From the NCBI GenBank assembly GCA_029721435.1, contig CM056577.1, positions 121,337,219 through 121,401,218 on the forward strand: 64,000 bases of DNA, written 5' to 3'. A model generated the notes under the pieces. It ran no database searches. It was given only the letters and a program-made list of their open reading frames with translations, and had not been told where the DNA came from. The translations under genes were made by a program, and so were the position numbers. Positions 43,651 to 54,940 of the stretch are shown one piece after another (the stretch's first letter is position 1; every line of letters begins with the position of its first letter). This DNA comes from Gymnothorax reevesii (lineage: Eukaryota > Chordata > Actinopteri > Anguilliformes > Muraenidae).

Positions 43651-45301
43651 CTGTGAGGTTTATCTTCTTTAAAGTCAGGTGTGTCCAAGGTTGAGAGAGA
43701 CCTCTCTGAAACTCGTGCTATGCATTTATCCGAAGTGGAGCCAGGGCCTCTTCGGTACACTACAGATGCCAAAGCATGAGTTGTACGCTTCCCATCCAGA
43801 GTATCCTCATTTTAATCAAAGTTATCAATGGCTGCATCAACAATTCCATGTTCAGAGATTCCAGTGAGGCCCGTTGGGATGTATACACCACTCTCTGTAC
43901 TTGATACCTGGTCTGCTGCCACAGATGTGAGGAAGCATCGAACCTCTGTATCGGAAGCGCAGTGCCCCATTGCATTGAGCTCATCGATGAGTTTCTTGCT
44001 ACCAAATTCATGATGAATCAAAACAGCAAGTCCCAGTGTGATTGGAGTATGGATGTGACAGCATTGTGCGATGAGATCGTGGCAGATTGCAATGACACGC
44101 AAATTGTCCTTGAAAGCTGGTTCCTCATCACAGGTCTTGTAATTGCTGTGGGCATTTCGATCAACACACCAGTTCACAAAGTCATAGAGATTGTTTGGTA
44201 CATAGTTGCTGCAATGGAGACGAGATAGCCGATCACTGCTGACATAGGATTTACTGTCATGATCGACCTGCTCCATGCTTTTTCTCAGTATGTCTGCAGC
44301 TCTATGTAGTATTTGCTTGTCAGAGAGACCTTAACTTGGCTGTTGTGTCTCACAGTCTTTTGTAGGATTTGTTTTCTCTTCTGACTTGTCTTGGAGATGT
44401 GCAGCTTCTCTCATTGCATATCCCATGGGCGCACTTTCAGAGCATACCATATCGGACCTTCCGGCTCGTTCCACAAATACCAGCCTGTGCTTATAATGTT
44501 GTATGTTGTATTCCTTCAATTTCCAGGAACTGTATTTAGTGGATTGGACTGTTTCATCTTCTTCCTCAGACCTCAGTGTCTTCAGTATATCATCATAACT
44601 CTCAGTCAAGGAGTTTAGTGTCATCACTTTCAGATCTTTGGAAAAAACTGTTTTGTCAATAACTTGAGTGAGCTTAATAAAAGCTTTGTCATAAATACTG
44701 ATCTGATGGTCTGATTCTTTTTTCTGTCTGGCAGTGTAATGTAGTGTCCAAGGCATCTTTTATGATATTTGGCATCATATGCAAAGAGATCCGGGTATGC
44801 AATAAGCCGATGATGTACTACTTCGTCTCGTCTCTCTGACGTGGGATGGAGGACCTTGTCTCTGGTACTTTTACCTGTGCCAGTCACAATGGCTGTCAGA
44901 TGTTCCGGTCTAGTTCTGGCTGTCCCACAAATGAAACAATCTCTTCGTATGTCGAATCGTTGGGTATCAATCCTACTCGGTCTTCTTGATGGGCCTGGTG
45001 CAGGTACCCTCTCAACATCAACATTTGCAACTTGTTGCTCATTGATATTAGTCTTACTGGAGTAGTTTGCCCTACACGACACATGATATGATATGTTTAT
45101 TTTGAGGGAAAGTATATCCTCTCTATAAGGAGACAGGGTTTTATTCACATCATCATCTCTCTGTTGAGCAACTTGTAGTATGCGCTGAAGACCTTCTGCT
45201 GTGGGCTTTTTGACATATGGCTCTTGTTTCTTTCCTTTTTCTAAACGTTTACCACAGATTATACAAAGACTTTGATCCAATGTTTGCGCATCACTGTCCA
45301 T
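43651..45301 (-). pseudogene. Element W gene, N-terminal exon: paired CxxC/HxxxC zinc motifs
   Basis: ATG at 45299-45301. A first zinc pair, CIICGK then YHVSCRANY, and a second, CFICG then YHKRCLGHY, suggest two treble-clef-like fingers. A frameshift near 44740 is followed by ARQKKESDHQISIYDKAFIK. An in-frame TAA at 44331-44333 and another near 43812 (just after AAIDNFD) break the frame. Between them lie LGLAVLIHHEFGSKKLIDEL and SDTEVRCFLTSVAADQ. The exon ends HALASVVYRRGP..KEDKPHR at a splice donor. The AAIDNFD strand could supply the first acidic residue of an RNase-H fold. The zinc fingers would plausibly bind the TIRs; this is inference. Confidence 0.65.
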
Positions 45302-46060
45302 TCTGGTAAAGTTGAGGGAGGAAAAAGGAAAAAAACATACACTTCACAAGTTGGACAGTATCTATGTATTACACATGCAATGTACAGAAACCATATTGAT
45401 ACCAGTGACACTAATTATGGATGTGTTCTATTCTGAAACAGTCAGCTACTGTATTATGGCTGCTCATGCAGTGCTCAGTGGGTTGATTAGCTAGCTAGAC
45501 TCATATCTACTTGAATTAGGCCTGGACACTTTCTAGCCAGCTACTTCAATTAAGCTAGGTCTCTCTCCATCTAGCAAATTAGACAATTGATTTTGCAAGG
45601 TCATTCCTCACCCTTTACACATCAAAAATATTTGCAATGATTTACCAGTCAGTTTATGAAGAACGCAGATGGAGATGCAGGATGCAGGATGGATTGCAGA
45701 TGGAGCAAGGAGCAAAATGTTGTTCGACTTGAACCAGCTCTTGAATCAACTGACTTGCAATTGAGCATCAAATGTGTGTAGCTTGGTTTTCTCAGCACTG
45801 TTGTTGAAGTTGCTTATGACTAATGTCTTCTCAAGTTTAGGATATTTCATACATTACTACGTCTACTCTAGTGAACTTGTACATATTTCTATAACTGAAG
45901 TAAAAAAAAAAATTAAGGGGTGAGATACTTTTTTGAAAATACTTTTTCTGATTGGGGCACATTATTTCCAAAAGTGAATTGTCTTAGCAGTAATAGTGAA
46001 TTTGTGAACACCACATGAAGATGGAATGAAGATTTCATGAGAAGTCTTTAATTATCTTTA

Positions 46061-46629
46061 TTGTATTCTTTTTGGGACACCTCATACCTTTTGTGAGATA
46101 ACTCCACGAGTATACAAGCTACCTGTCCACAATTGGTATTGCTGGATTCAGCAGAGCCACAGCTTTCAAACTAGCCCTGATATGTGTTGTAATGGCTTTC
46201 CAATTCAGAGTCAGTAAAAAGTAAAGAGGATATTCTACATAGATTTCCATTCTCGCCTATTGTAGGTGTGTGTTAAAATGACTATTACTCCTATTTGCAT
46301 TCAGATATTTACATTCTGTTTTTTCTAGAATGTGGAGGGATATCCTGGCTTCCAGAGTGCCAAGTTATAGACCTCTTGGTGCTTCCAAAGTGAATCTACA
46401 TGGGTTTATATGCTTCAATCACCAGGCGAACGGACTTCATTTTTTGTCTGTGGGTGTATAACAATATAGATCAATTTTACCACTTTTGCACTAAAATATT
46501 TTTATACAAGAATCCATTTCATGTGTGGGCGACCTCAGAGATAAGGAAAAACTAGGTTGTGTTTGGTTCTACCTCCGGGAGGGGTATCTCAAAAACTAAA
46601 GCACTTTTTACCTGTTAGTCACAGGCCTA
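46061..46629 (-). repeat. Element W right terminal inverted repeat
   Basis: Reverse complement of 39413-39966 with scattered substitutions. The tip carries an extra TTAGTTTTTGAGATACCCC variant relative to the left arm. Confidence 0.88.
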
Positions 46630-46900
46630 GAAGTGCAATGCACGGAACTGAAAACATGGCATGGACTAAACTGAACTAAAACATGGAAAATAATAAAACA
46701 TGAAATCTAATTACCAAAACACAATACATAATTCTAAGAATAGTCAGACATAAAGCAGAATTTCAAAAACACAGAGATCAATCAAAACATAGCACGAGGC
46801 CAGGCAGAAAACTTGATACATGGATGTGGCATAAAACATGGTACATGGCATGGCAAAAAACAGAATCGCAACACAATAAGGCAAACAACTTAATGTATGA
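46630..46900 (-). repeat. LTR-like repeat copy 2, right portion
   Basis: Resumes GAAGTGCAATGCACGG and continues with repeated ACATGG words like copy 3 (52625-52760). The TGTTATG terminus and polypurine tract seen in copy 3 are not found, so this copy is truncated or diverged. From about 46900 to 47400 nothing is recognised. Confidence 0.5.
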
Positions 46901-47407
46901 ACATGAAAAACATTTTATTCTGAATATTGAAATATTTCAGTAATAGCACGCACTGAGGACAATCAGGACACCATAAAAAATTAACAAAAAATACACATTG
47001 ACATATACATTATCATTTTGTATAAGAAATAATTAGTTGATACAAAAAATAAGTGCTTTGCCCTTGGCCTCTGCAAATCATACAGACTGAAGATAAGTTA
47101 ATATAATATCAATCGAGTATGTGTCCTTGTCCAACCTTTCACTGAAAAATGAAAACACAATTAAGTAGCCTAAAGCTGCAAACTGTAAGAAGCAACACTA
47201 CAAAAAATATCTATTAATGATAACTCATTCTTCTATACAACTGCCATCTAGCCACTGTGTAAATAGTACATACTGAATGCAGTAAATTCTCAATACTTAT
47301 AACATAAGCTGAAGTATATTTCAGAAAATTAAATCTTAAAGTGCAAATCTAGTGTAAATTGACCCAAAGTCCTTTTGTTCAAGATTGTCACATGTAGCCC
47401 ATAGGAC

Positions 47408-47552
47408 AAAGAATGAGACAATATGGAACAACATAGGCCAAGTTATGGACATGCTTAACTGCTAAACTAACTCCTCCATGTCCCTATTTTAAGCTGTCTG
47501 TCCATAACTTGGCCTACATTGTCCCAAATTGTCTCATTCTTTTTTCTTTTAT
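47408..47552. mobile_element. Small palindromic MITE
   Basis: The left arm AAGAATGAGACAATATGG..TAGGCCAAGTTATGGACA pairs with the right arm TGTCCATAACTTGGCCTA..CAAATTGTCTCATTCTT, with a short spacer (CTCCATGTCCC). The arms are about 55 bp. No clear TSD. Confidence 0.7.
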
Positions 47553-48224
47553 TTATTGGCTGCATGTGGTAAGCTTATACAAAAAGACTATGGTCAATGT
47601 ATACCAGACTTACGCTTTAATAGCACAAATTGCAGTCAAATAGAAAGTAAAGAGATGGAAAAAGATATTAGACACAGATCTCTGCGTAAAAAAGTGGCTA
47701 ATGCTAGGTGTCCTGATGAGGTAGGATAAAAATACAAAAATAGACACCCTTACATATAAAATGTGCCTCTGCAAACTAAGTGCACCAGCAAATCATAAAG
47801 ATCCAAGATAAATATCCATTAGATAACATTATAACTCTTAACTGTTAACAAACAGTGAAGCTGTAAACATGTAGTCATAGGAAAACACTATATTGTGTTT
47901 AACACCCACAACTGCCATGTAGAAATGAACCACAAATCAGCCACCTAACCCCTCTAAAGAGGAAATTCATTTTTTACATTTTGTAAGATTCTTCTTCAGG
48001 AAAATCAATTGATCAACATGGCCATGCTAAAGTACACTGCGTTGCGCGGTACTAATATCTCCTGCTGTGCTGAAAACTCGTTCTGATGCTACACTCGTGG
48101 CTGGTATGCAGAGGTATTTTTTTGCAACATCTGATAGAAGGGGCAAGTCCACCTGTGCTCTCCACCACTCCAGTGGATTGCCATTCAGGGGCAAAAGGTC
48201 TCGCTCTCTGTACCTCAGGATTTA

Positions 48225-49567
48225 AGGCTGATTCATACTCCATAGAGAAACAGAGAAATTTGTTCTTGTTCTCGAAGATGCAAGAACAAAATTACGTCAT
48301 TATGTTCTCGCATCCCCGGTTTCGGAGTTTTTGCAGCTTGTTCTCGACACATCATCTGGGCAGAACTTTTTTCTCGTGTGGTGTCCGAGAACTGTTGTGT
48401 GATTGGTCAGAAAGATGGAGTGGGCGTGACCCTTTGACTTACCAGGGGGCTGTTTCAATGAACACGACAGACTAAATCAGATGGTCTGTCTCTTTCAGTG
48501 TTTCATTAGACGGTCCGTGGACTTTGTAGGACTACTCTAGAATTGTCCTAAACCCCGGTCGGGCAAAAAATATAACCCCAATATATGGCCTTATTGTTTG
48601 ATTTTGTATGAAAGTGCAGACAGCCCAAAATATTTCGAGATTGGAAAGACAGTAGGCCTACCAATGCCCGCAAAACCAATATTAGCCTACACCCAGAAGC
48701 GGGTATCTGTCCGTGGATTAATTTTTCAAACAACAACACATTATTTATCAACAACGCGGGAAGATTTCACTTTTAAAACGTTGGTACCGTTCACCTCAAG
48801 TGCGACAAAAGTTGTGTTTTTATGAATGCTATGTGAACGCTAATGGGGCACTGCCTACGGAGCGGTCTCGCCATGGTGCTCAGTGGTTAAACATCGTATT
48901 CGTGGTGCTTAGTGTGACCGAGAGTGGAGCTCTGGTTTTCGCCCGACAGCCTAAGTCAATTCTGTAAAATGAGTGATTGTGATGATATGAATGTTTTAAT
49001 GTCTTTTGTGTGTTTAATAGCTTTGTTGTGTTGTCAATCGTAGTTTCTGCACAGTGAGCAAAGACTCCTTTGAATTAATTAGACTGTATTCAATTAATAG
49101 CCTACTGAAAATGGACGTTACGTGACATCCTACAGCGATAAGCGCAGTCAATTTATGTCTGAATAGTGGTTAATGATCTACCTAATCAGAATTTTTTTTT
49201 TCATTTAACGTTAACTTATTTCAAATACTTGAATGCAAAATAACAAAGCAGTGCATTGCTGAAGTGTAAATTCTCACGCAACTTCGAACGAATAGTGACG
49301 AACCGTCCGTCCTCGTCGGACATCCTATTTTTGTTTTATCGAAACACCTAACGGACATGGTCTGTCGAAGCAAGGTCCGACTTTTCACTCGACTGATGGT
49401 CTGTCTCGGTCGGACAAGTAAAGTTCATTGAAACAGCCTAAAGGAGTTAGGCACTTGAGTTTCTCGTGAAGTATGAAATTTCCCGGTCAAAGCAAACTTT
49501 TTTCTATTTCTCGAAGCCCCGAGAACAAGAACAAATTTCTCTGTTCTTATGGAGTATGAATCAGCCT
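48225..49567. mobile_element. PIF/Harbinger-like TIR element in the hAT gene, TTA duplication
   Basis: Ends AGGCTGATTCATACTCCATA and its inverted complement, with the inverted match extending about 55 bp (AAATTTGTTCTTGTTCTCG). TTA flanks both ends (48222-48224 and 49568-49570). 1343 bp, no transposase frame. Contains a further nested TIR element. Confidence 0.85.
48448..49438. mobile_element. TIR element nested inside the Harbinger-like element
   Basis: GGCTGTTTCAATGAACACGA at the left pairs with ..AAGTTCATTGAAACAGCC at the right. GATGGTCTGTCTC occurs near each end but in the same orientation. No clear TSD. Nothing coding inside. Confidence 0.6.
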
Positions 49568-49944
49568 TTACTCAGTGGCCTTCTCTCTGTGGCGTCTTAC
49601 TGCCATTCTTACTTCATAGGTTTCCCCGAACAGCTGGTCCAGGACTGAACTCTTCTTCTTTTTACAAGGATGGTAATCTGACATGAAAAACAATTACAGT
49701 ATATGTTAGGCCATTGACTTCGTTTTTCCATGATGACACTTGAAATTACTTACAAATCCAATAGATATCGCTTTTTAAATATGTTATTGATGCATGGCAT
49801 GTAGTGATAGGAAATAGGAGAAGAATGCACCTCTTGGCTCTTCTCGGACTTGAACTTTGCTGTTGTCTGCATCTCCATGAACAGAATCTTCTTTCATAGG
49901 ACTAGGGTGGCTCTCCTTGTCAGTCTCTTCTGCTTTCTAGCAAG

Positions 49945-51893
49945 AATATTACAAAATAAGAGGTATGAGATTAGTAACCAACACGAACCAGGTAGATGTT
50001 TATAACTGAAACACATTTTTAAATCAATTAATGCGTTCACAAACTTTTCTTTTTGTGCGTACCCCCTCTCAATCCCGATCTACTTCGCGCACCCCCATGT
50101 GGGGGCAGTCGTCATAGGTTTGCCTATCAGTTGGCTGTGAAGACCATGGCGCACTGGAAATAGGATGAGGAGATGGGTGGGTGCGTTTTCCCTTGGAAAA
50201 AAAATTGCCGGATATAGGCTACTGTTTTTTTCGTGGTTTCAGGCACAAATAATATTTGAACTCAAGAAAATTGTGTTCTCATACGTTATTTAACACCAGC
50301 CTAAAGAGAGGGCCTCGAAAAAAAATCTTTGCATAAATGTAGCCGACTGAAACAGAAAATACCTGTGAGACTGGTGAAGTAGTTTCTCACCCTGATGTCT
50401 GAAGATAATTCTCCAACCTCCAGTTGTCCCTGTCATCCATTTATTTCTGAAAAGTTATATCCTTACTGCTTTTTGTCTTGGTGAACTGCGTTCTATTTTC
50501 CACCTGGGTTTACGCAGTGAAAGTGAGATTTACATTTCATGTTATGATTGAATGTTTACGCTTCATTATGCGAGTAACCTGACAGTGTCTAGCCTCTCCC
50601 CGCTTCTGATGCTTATACGCACCCTTAAAGCAAGACACGTATAGCAAAACAGTCTCACTCAATAGATTTTAATTCAGTAATAACACAGAATTAAAGGCTC
50701 TCTAGTTCAGCACAGCTGGCTCGGACTGCCTGCGACAGAGAGGAAGGCGGGGTGATGTCATTTGTGTTGTGTGTTGTTTATCAGCTGATAAACGCTGCCA
50801 GCGCTTTTTTGTACTAGGAAAAGCGGTGGGTTCACCCAGTCTGGACACCCTTACTAAGAGTGACCTAGTTTGAACACATCATTAATCATAAGCTTTATCA
50901 TATTAATCACAACTTTATTAATATTAACACCAATTTTTCACTGTAGCTTAAAGATTGCAACACGATAGATCCGCCATTGCCATTTTCATCTCGCGTTCGG
51001 TGCGAAATGTCATTTCTCACGCTGAGAAGTGATAAAACTCACCGCACATTAGTATATATAATGTGTATATAAAAGAGATTAGTTATCTGTGAATGGATGA
51101 AGCAAAGGCAGACTGCTCTGCTTGAATCAGCAACGTATCAGCCAATCAGAAAATAGTATTTCTTGTTACCGGGTGAAAAAGCAGCGCCGAAATCACGTCT
51201 TCCACTCACGCGTGAATGCTGCTGTTGTGTTCACACGTCAAAGAAGAGCTTGCAGTGGAAGCCCAAAATCAGGTAATCACTTCATCACTTTTACAATAGC
51301 TGCTTATTAAAGTCGAGGAACTATGCAGGATATTTGCTTTATGGATCATTTTCACCTCAATTTAACAGCTTTGGACGGTTATGGTTTGATGAATTGACTT
51401 GTATCTTGTCACTGGAAGAGTGGGGGCTCTCTGCCCTCCATGTAGTGTATTTTGGCTAAGAACAAACCCTGCTCTGATCCGGTGCCCGCCTACTTGAGAT
51501 ACCACTTCTGACACCAAGATGCGAGGGATAACCCGGTCAGCATTCATTCTGCAAATAGCCTACAACGCTCACAATCTTCCGTGGCCGCGCCCACGTAGGA
51601 GACAGGAGTTTTCTGGTAGTTGTGAATATTCAATAACTGATCCTGGTTTGCCGTCTAGTAATAAAATATTGCAACTGCATGCATAAATTTGCAGCACCAC
51701 GTCCACTGGCGGATACATCTGCACAAAGACACACAGTTGTTCTTCTCGAACACGCCAAATCCAGATAATCCGTAAATGATGAATTAAATTAATATTTTAA
51801 TTAGAAATGAGTAATTAAGTTCCCAGTGTCAAAGTAACAAAGTGAAAGTATACTTATCATATGTGGCTCAAGCATTTGTAACTTGGGTCAATC
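49945..51893. other. Unassigned stretch
   Basis: A short inverted CCCCCATGTGGGGG sits at 50092-50105. Otherwise I recognise neither genes nor repeat ends. The 62-codon and shorter frames lack domain signatures. Confidence 0.35.
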
Positions 51894-52837
51894 TGTGAGG
51901 ATACGCTCAGGAAACAGACGCGAGAACCAAGCAATCCAGTAGATGTGAATTTATTAAGCGAGGGGGGGAAACCCCCGCAGGGCAGAAGGCAAAGGTACAA
52001 AGTCTACAATCCAAAAATCATAATCTAGTTGGGCAGAATCCGAGTCGAAAAACCAGGGCAGCAATCACAGTACTTGTGGTCAGACAGAAAAGGGATCAAA
52101 ACACTGGTGCAGACAGTAATCCAAAACAGAGTCAAAAATCGTAATCAGGGACGGTCCAATCAGAATAGAATCACTAAGAGTATGAGGCGAAGACAAGCCT
52201 GGCACAGGCAAACTAAGAGAAACGTTCTGTTGTAACATGCACAGATAATGAGAGAAGGACAGAGTGAGCAGGTGTGGAGGATCCACTGAAACGCAGCAGA
52301 GAAGATTAGGTAAAGACAAGAGGTGGAGACTAGAACAGGGCGAGTGCTGAGAGCTTGTTAATCAATTAGTAAGGTGCAGCTATACAATCCCTAGTGCTCG
52401 TTAGTAAGTTAGTATTATATACAATGTTAGTCTAGGTTATTAGTTTTAACAAAAACAACAAATTGTTAGTATTGGTCAATAAAATTGAAAAGCAAGGTGA
52501 AGGGAGTAAACGAGATTGGAAGGAAGGATTGAAATCCCAGAAACCATTAAATCACCCGAAAGAGTGGCACCCAATACTGGGGCTGTGAGCAATCACATGA
52601 CATGAGACCAGACAGGGGGAGACAAAGTGCAATGCATGGCAAAAGCAAAAACATGGACCAGAATGATAACAGTAATGTGGAAAATGGCAAAATACAAAAC
52701 ATGGCAATAATAAAAACATGGCAAGAATTAAACAGACAAAACATGAACAGAACCAGACATCTAAATCCCAATACAAAAATACAAATCATGGTCAGACAAG
52801 GCAGAGGTCAAAATCCAAACATGGCAGAATCATAACA
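51894..52837 (-). repeat. LTR of a Gypsy-like retroelement (copy 3, best defined)
   Basis: On the minus strand it runs TGTTATGATTCTGCCATG...CCTCACA (944 bp), with AATAAA at about 51951. It is directly followed at 52838 by a long G-tract polypurine signature. It shares its central region with copies at 13860-14716 and 38501-39412. The internal coding region is not present beyond a short stub to about 53020, so this is a truncated element end. Confidence 0.7.
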
Positions 52838-52858
52838 GACCCCCCCCCCCCCCCCTAC
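52838..52858 (-). promoter_or_regulatory. Polypurine tract with a long G-run next to the LTR
   Basis: The plus strand is GA then about 15 C then TACG. On the minus strand this is a G-run immediately before TGTTATG, as expected for plus-strand priming. Confidence 0.7.
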
Positions 52859-53274
52859 GAAACGCCTCCTGGTGTTTCAACCAGCAGGTCTAGGGTGCAA
52901 AGCATGAAAGTCCATGATCATCGATTTGTCCAGAATGTGGCGAGCAGGGACCCAGCTACGGTGCTCTGGACTGCATCAGCTCTATTTTAACTCTAAGGTC
53001 ATCATCAGGCTAGGAAAGAGTGTGAACTTACTTATTTGAAAATAATTATCTTAAATGTGTTTTTCATGTAGAAGAAATTGTTTCCTGCATTTATTGTAGC
53101 AATAGTAAACAAAGAAAATGCCCTTAAATTACATGAACTACAGCCCCCCTCCCTCTTCCCAAATCCACCCTATTACTGTAGTGCAACCTATGTACAAATC
53201 ATAGTCAAACACAGACCTCTGCCTGTAAGTGAATTCTAGTAGTCAGTGTGCAGGTGTGGCCGTTATGGATTTAT

Positions 53275-53589
53275 GCTGCCTTCACATGCAATCGGGAAGA
53301 TGATACCTTCCATTTGTGAATTCAAAATCACGAGTGCGCTGTGTTCAAGTGCTTCTGTTATTGGAGTGAAACTAAAAATGGCGGACCCAGAGTTTACCAT
53401 TGCCAATGAATCCTTGCTCGCTCTCCGCCATGTCGAAAAGATGAAAGGTTATTTCATCTCGGCAAGTCGTTTATCAAAATTATATCCCAGTTCTCCAGTG
53501 GAAATTATGACGTGAGAGGGGATTCATGCGCAATTTTCACGTTGGTCACTCGTATTTACCATAATTCCTTTAGCACTTGAAGGCAGCAT
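53275..53589. mobile_element. MITE with ATGCTGCCTTCA termini (~315 bp)
   Basis: Left ATGCTGCCTTCACATGC, right (inverted) ATGCTGCCTTCAAGTGC. Ends are approximate. The 90-codon frame across it (53246-53515) starts outside the element and is not considered a gene. Confidence 0.55.
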
Positions 53590-53719
53590 GCTCCACCACG
53601 GTTTGCAGAAATTGTGTGATTCTGCTTACATACAGACAGACAATCACAGAGGAGAAAGAATGTCCTTTCACCCTGTAGGAATGACAAAGGTAAAAATGGG
53701 GATAATGCAACACTTTTTT

Positions 53720-53955
53720 CTTTTCACAGTATAAGCCGTTGTTACATTATGAGCTATTATTACATTATGAGCGCCATCAGTTTGGGCTCGTAATGTAATA
53801 AATTTTTACATTATAACATTATGCGCAAACACGTTATTGCGTTATGCAGTCATGATATTATTACATAATAAGCCGATTATTACATTATGAAGTTTTATTA
53901 CATTTAAGTTATTTCATTATGAGCCGTTATTACATGATGAACCATTATTGCTATA
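53720..53955. repeat. Degenerate array of the TTATTACATTATGAGC motif
   Basis: At least eight variants of TTATTACATTATGAGC, some inverted (GCTCGTAATGTAATAA), lie within about 235 bp. Spacing is irregular, so it is not a simple tandem satellite. Confidence 0.75.
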
Positions 53956-53959
53956 TGGC

Positions 53960-54940
53960 TGAATCGGGATAACTCAAAACACGTGTATTTTCAACCATTA
54001 GTTGTACCTGTAGAGAATAATCAGGGTGAGCTCCCTTAGTATGTGATAATAAGGAGCGATAAGAAAATCATGAAAGGATTTAATCCATGTGAGTTTCCAC
54101 TTCGAGAAAATTCCTGCTGTTTGTTTGCTGCAATGTAGGCTGATGACGGACTGTATGCAAATGCAGTTTCTTTTGCCAGAGGAGGGAGGGCTCAGATTTC
54201 ATTGGGCCAGCCCTCTGTCAGTGTAGAAAAGGAACCAATGGGCCGCTTTCCGTGTTTTAAAGGCCGGCGCGGTCATTCAAAATTATCAATGTTATTACAG
54301 TTTTGTAAACTATGATTACATCGGCCCAAAATGTGCATCGACCCACTGGGCATTGCCACAGGGGTTTGCCAGTGACAGGGAGAGTGATAGAGCTTAGAGC
54401 TTTAGTATACGGTGCTCAGTTTTTCAGTGCACTACTGAAAACCATTGCAAAGGAGCAGAACCAGCTACCAGCGGATCAGTTGAAATAACCAAGGCTACTA
54501 AACAAAGAAACATTCACTGATGAGGCAGCAAACGAGCGTTATATAATTGCACAAAGGCAATTTTGTTATATAATTTCACAAACTTCCACATTTCGAAAAG
54601 CAACATGAAGGACTGTGAATCGCCCCATAAACACGTGCAACTAACTTGCATGTCAAAAAAAAGGACCAACTTTGCAAGTTGTTCCCAAGGTGTCAAAACA
54701 CAGGCTTGAGTATTCGACACTGTATCGCAATGCATATCAAAACGGTAAAATGTATGCTATTGTAAGGATAATAACCACTACGTAACAAAATTGCTGACGC
54801 AAATTGCTCACCAGTTTTATAAACACAAACACGTCTGAGGAAACATAAAACGCGGTATAGATATCACAACAATATGCAAGTTTCAGTGTCAAGGACTCCA
54901 AATATAACAAAATTATACACAGAGATATACGAAATATACG
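53960..54940. other. Unassigned stretch
   Basis: No repeat end or domain recognised up to the abrupt start of Gypsy similarity. Confidence 0.4.

Larger units (their letters stand above)
39413..46629 (-). mobile_element. Element W: 7.2-kb DNA transposon-like element with ~555-bp TIRs and GAA duplication
   Basis: Long inverted repeats occupy 39413-39966 and about 46061-46629, both ending TAGGCCTGTGAC on the outside. GAA flanks both ends (39410-39412 and 46630-46632), and removing W joins the LTR as in copy 3. The outermost ~30 bp after the terminal 12 differ between the arms; the rest is closely matched. The interior holds one minus-strand, intron-containing gene remnant (40373-45301). A 3-bp TSD with very long TIRs and a non-standard protein does not fit any superfamily I can name with confidence. 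PIF/Harbinger and Academ have 3-4 bp TSDs, but I do not recognise their proteins here. Confidence 0.85.
47955..49940 (-). pseudogene. hAT transposase C-terminal remnant, split by a Harbinger-type insertion
   Basis: On the minus strand, 49680-49571 gives DYHPCKKKKSSVLDQLFGET then VRRHREKATE. After removing 48225-49567 the frame runs on as ILRYRERDLLPLNGNPLEWW, LPLLSDVAKKYLCIPATSVA and SERVFSTAGDISTAQRSVL: the hAT C-terminal dimerisation region, with its last codons near 47960. A splice acceptor precedes the DYHPC exon and a further exon-like segment (KEDSVHGDADNSKVQV) lies near 49830-49935. A stop falls at the insertion point and another after RSVL. The N-terminal zinc finger and the DDE core are absent. 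The protein would have mobilised hAT MITEs such as those at 8404 and 12150, but no direct link is shown. Confidence 0.8.

Noticed and set aside
53246..53515. 89-codon frame
   Set aside because: Starts outside and runs through a MITE; no protein family signature.
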